Notes under the pieces: generated by a model
The model's database searches: none
The model's input: only the letters and a program-made list of their open reading frames with translations
What the model was told of the DNA's origin: nothing
Part shown: piece after piece, positions 62,754 through 64,000 of the stretch
How the letters are laid out: every line of letters begins with the position of its first letter
How positions within the stretch are numbered: position 1 is the first letter of the stretch
Source: SHZI01 sp964384525
Lineage (GTDB): Bacteria > Pseudomonadota > Gammaproteobacteria > Steroidobacterales > GCA-2729495
Reading direction: 5' to 3'
Assembly: GCA_964384525.1 (NCBI GenBank)
Contig: CAYLKO010000008.1
Location: 1-64,000, forward strand
DNA: 64,000 bases
Made by a program: the position numbers and the translations under genes

Positions 62754-63264
62754 CGAGCAGGCTCTCCCGGTCAAACAGGCCGAAGTATCGCCGCACCTCA
62801 TCGCGATTGAGTGCCTGCGGGTTCGCACGCAGCAAAGCGCGAATGTCCTCCAAGTCCTGGGTACGACGCGGGTCATTGACAAAGCCTTGCAGCTTGAAGG
62901 CGATCAGCCCTTCCAGGCTGATAACGTCCAGGACGCCGAAGGGTGTGGTCAGGGACTGCGCCTTGGCGAGCAGCTCCCTGGCCGCCTGCCGGCTCGCATA
63001 GAGCAGATCGAGCCGCTCGTCGCCGCGGAGGTAATTGGCAGCGTCGGCACTGCGGTGCACGCAGCGATACCCCAAGCTGATCAACTCGCGATCAAGCGCG
63101 TCGGCCGAACCGGCATCCGTGAGGAGATCCACATCCTGCGTGGCACGCACCACGCCGTGCGGCGCAAGCGCCAGCCCACCGATCAACGCTGCCCGTACCT
63201 TTGCCTCGCGCAGCGCAACGATTATTTCCGCGATCTGCCTACCCAATCTTGAGGCGCCGGTCAT
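62728..63264 (-). CDS. Nucleotidyltransferase-fold protein, AbiEii-like toxin candidate
   Basis: The 178-residue protein has the nucleotidyltransferase core: ALIGGLALAPHGVVRATQDVDLLTD, with the GG and DxD metal-binding motif, then LDLLYASR and EGLIAFKLQGFVNDPRRTQDLEDIRALL. This is the AbiEii/MNT-like arrangement of type IV or VII toxin-antitoxin systems, in which the toxin modifies nucleotides or RNA. The small gene at 62547-62753 overlaps its end. ATG 63264 fits the family start. Confidence 0.8.
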   Translation of the reverse strand: MTGASRLGRQIAEIIVALREAKVRAALIGGLALAPHGVVRATQDVDLLTDAGSADALDRELISLGYRCVHRSADAANYLRGDERLDLLYASRQAARELLAKAQSLTTPFGVLDVISLEGLIAFKLQGFVNDPRRTQDLEDIRALLRANPQALNRDEVRRYFGLFDRESLLDELLAELD

Positions 63265-63451
63265 GGTCGCACCGTACCCAATCTGGTGGTCGTTTGAAAC
63301 AGAAAAGGCACTGGGCACTCCGTCTTGTTGGTTTCGGAGAGTAGCACCACAACGAACGGTTTGATGCCGATGCCGGTTGTTATCCAACCGTCGTCATCAA
63401 ACTACGGTTCGCCCCATCATTGCCTGGAGATCACCGCGCTAGACGGTGGAG
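63265..63451. other. Intergenic region, nothing supported
   Basis: The 187 nt between the nuclease-like gene and the nucleotidyltransferase contain no convincing gene, terminator or repeat. It presumably holds the promoter of the nucleotidyltransferase pair. Confidence 0.5.
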
Positions 63452-64000
63452 CTATCGGGGTGGCCGCCAGCCTGCCTGTCGGGCCTCGCGTTCGCTGCAG
63501 AACCAGCGCTCACCGGCAGCTTCGTTTATTTTCGTCCGGGCGTAAGAAGGGCGACCGGGGCTGTGGTAGATCCGGTCGCCTTTGGAATTGATGTTGCCCT
63601 TGATCAGGCAGCCCGGCCTGGGTCGGTGTGAGGCTGGTTGCCCGCCGGCCATCGCCGCAATACATTTCTCGGCCGTCGCATTCGAGTAGTCCGTGAACAT
63701 GTGCCTGCCAGGCCGCCTGGCAGCCCGGTATTCCCATGGCGACACCCTTTCACCGGCGGGCAGGGACCAAAGCCCGAACCCGCCATCCCGGGCCTGGCCC
63801 TCCAGCCGACAGTAGGCCGCATCATCCGCCAGGACACCGAGGTATTGCCGGTACGCCCATGCATGACCCGTGCGCACCAGCTCGGCATTGACGTTGGCGT
63901 CACCCAGATACAGCACGCCAACAATGCGATCGTAGGCATCCTGTGCGACAGGCAACAACTGCACCTCCTGGCCTTTGATCATGGTGGTCAGATAAGCAGA
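63452..64000 (-). CDS. Staphylococcal nuclease-like protein with C-terminal sunset-type domain, 5' partial
   Basis: The frame stays open to the window edge and the first in-frame ATG at 63982 is probably internal, so the gene is cut. The visible 176+ residues have the SNase-like end (YDRIVGVLYLGDANVNAELVRTGHAWAYRQYL), a linker, and a Cys-containing C-terminal domain CLIKGNINSKGDRIYHSPGR...FCSEREARQAGW, which fits a sunset-type domain. It is probably secreted or cell-associated and degrades nucleic acids. The signal peptide and the active-site Arg/Asp of the nuclease lie outside. Confidence 0.82.
   Translation of the reverse strand, partial: SAYLTTMIKGQEVQLLPVAQDAYDRIVGVLYLGDANVNAELVRTGHAWAYRQYLGVLADDAAYCRLEGQARDGGFGLWSLPAGERVSPWEYRAARRPGRHMFTDYSNATAEKCIAAMAGGQPASHRPRPGCLIKGNINSKGDRIYHSPGRPSYARTKINEAAGERWFCSEREARQAGWRPPR

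Noticed and set aside
1..64000. Search for tRNA, rRNA, CRISPR arrays, insertion sequences, prophage or integrase genes
   Set aside because: No cloverleaf, regularly spaced direct repeats, transposase, terminal inverted repeat pairs or phage genes were recognised by eye.

Overview
The window is about 64 kb of GC-rich chromosomal DNA with dense, mostly short operons. It looks like a free-living Gammaproteobacterium, probably near the Xanthomonadales, Steroidobacterales or Woeseiales. The grounds are the protein families present (DUF6491, DUF6502 with DUF5666, DUF1501 with DUF1800, secreted M1 and M19 peptidases, PEP-CTERM-type sorting signals) and the aerobic enzyme set (SodB, SDH, CysJI, GdhA). 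Taxonomy is inferred, not computed. No rRNA, tRNA, CRISPR array, insertion sequence or prophage was seen. A run of 10 N at 16981-16990 marks an assembly join.

Layout. 64-11668: two small hypotheticals, iron superoxide dismutase, a GST/NnrS operon, an MscS channel, an SLC13-type permease with TrkA-C domains, the Fe-S carrier ATPase Mrp/ApbC facing a DUF971 gene, a glutaryl-CoA dehydrogenase/luciferase-like oxidoreductase pair and an M24 peptidase. 11740-18434: a DUF6491 lipoprotein, a secreted protein made of 11-residue repeats, a helical protein, DUF937, a DUF1800/DUF1501 pair and an M19 dipeptidase. 18591-24439: an M1 aminopeptidase and a MarR-controlled EmrAB-type efflux operon with a clear operator. 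24655-29039: two secreted CbiX-like (class II chelatase fold) paralogues flanking a beta-propeller gene, a possible decayed toxin-antitoxin pair and a beta-hydroxyacid dehydrogenase. 29121-39845: a secreted hypothetical, L-serine dehydratase, a PEP-CTERM protein with a sigma-54-like promoter, rhodanese, AhpD-like proteins, sdhBCD without sdhA, a GST, slipin/NfeD and glutamate dehydrogenase.

39887-53051 is the most unusual part. Twice, a secreted protein ending in a dockerin-like Ca-binding module is followed in the same operon by a small cohesin-like protein with a C-terminal exosortase sorting signal. One dockerin protein is a giant DUF11-repeat protein and the other carries an IgGFc-binding-like domain. 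Both dockerin genes have a nearly identical 18-bp palindrome upstream. I infer two parallel cell-surface attachment systems, with the cohesin anchored by an exosortase encoded elsewhere and the dockerin adhesin docking onto it. Between the pairs lie a di-heme peroxidase, the CysJI sulfite reductase and a CsgG/SH3 protein.

53126-64000: nikR, followed by a TonB-dependent receptor whose promoter carries a perfect NikR operator (GTATGA-N16-TCATAC), making it a predicted nickel uptake receptor. Then come a TSUP permease, a DUF6929-like/MFS pair, a DUF6502/DUF5666 operon with a textbook terminator, a secreted hypothetical, a GFA-family protein, a nucleotidyltransferase with a small overlapping partner, and a staphylococcal-nuclease-like gene cut by the window end.
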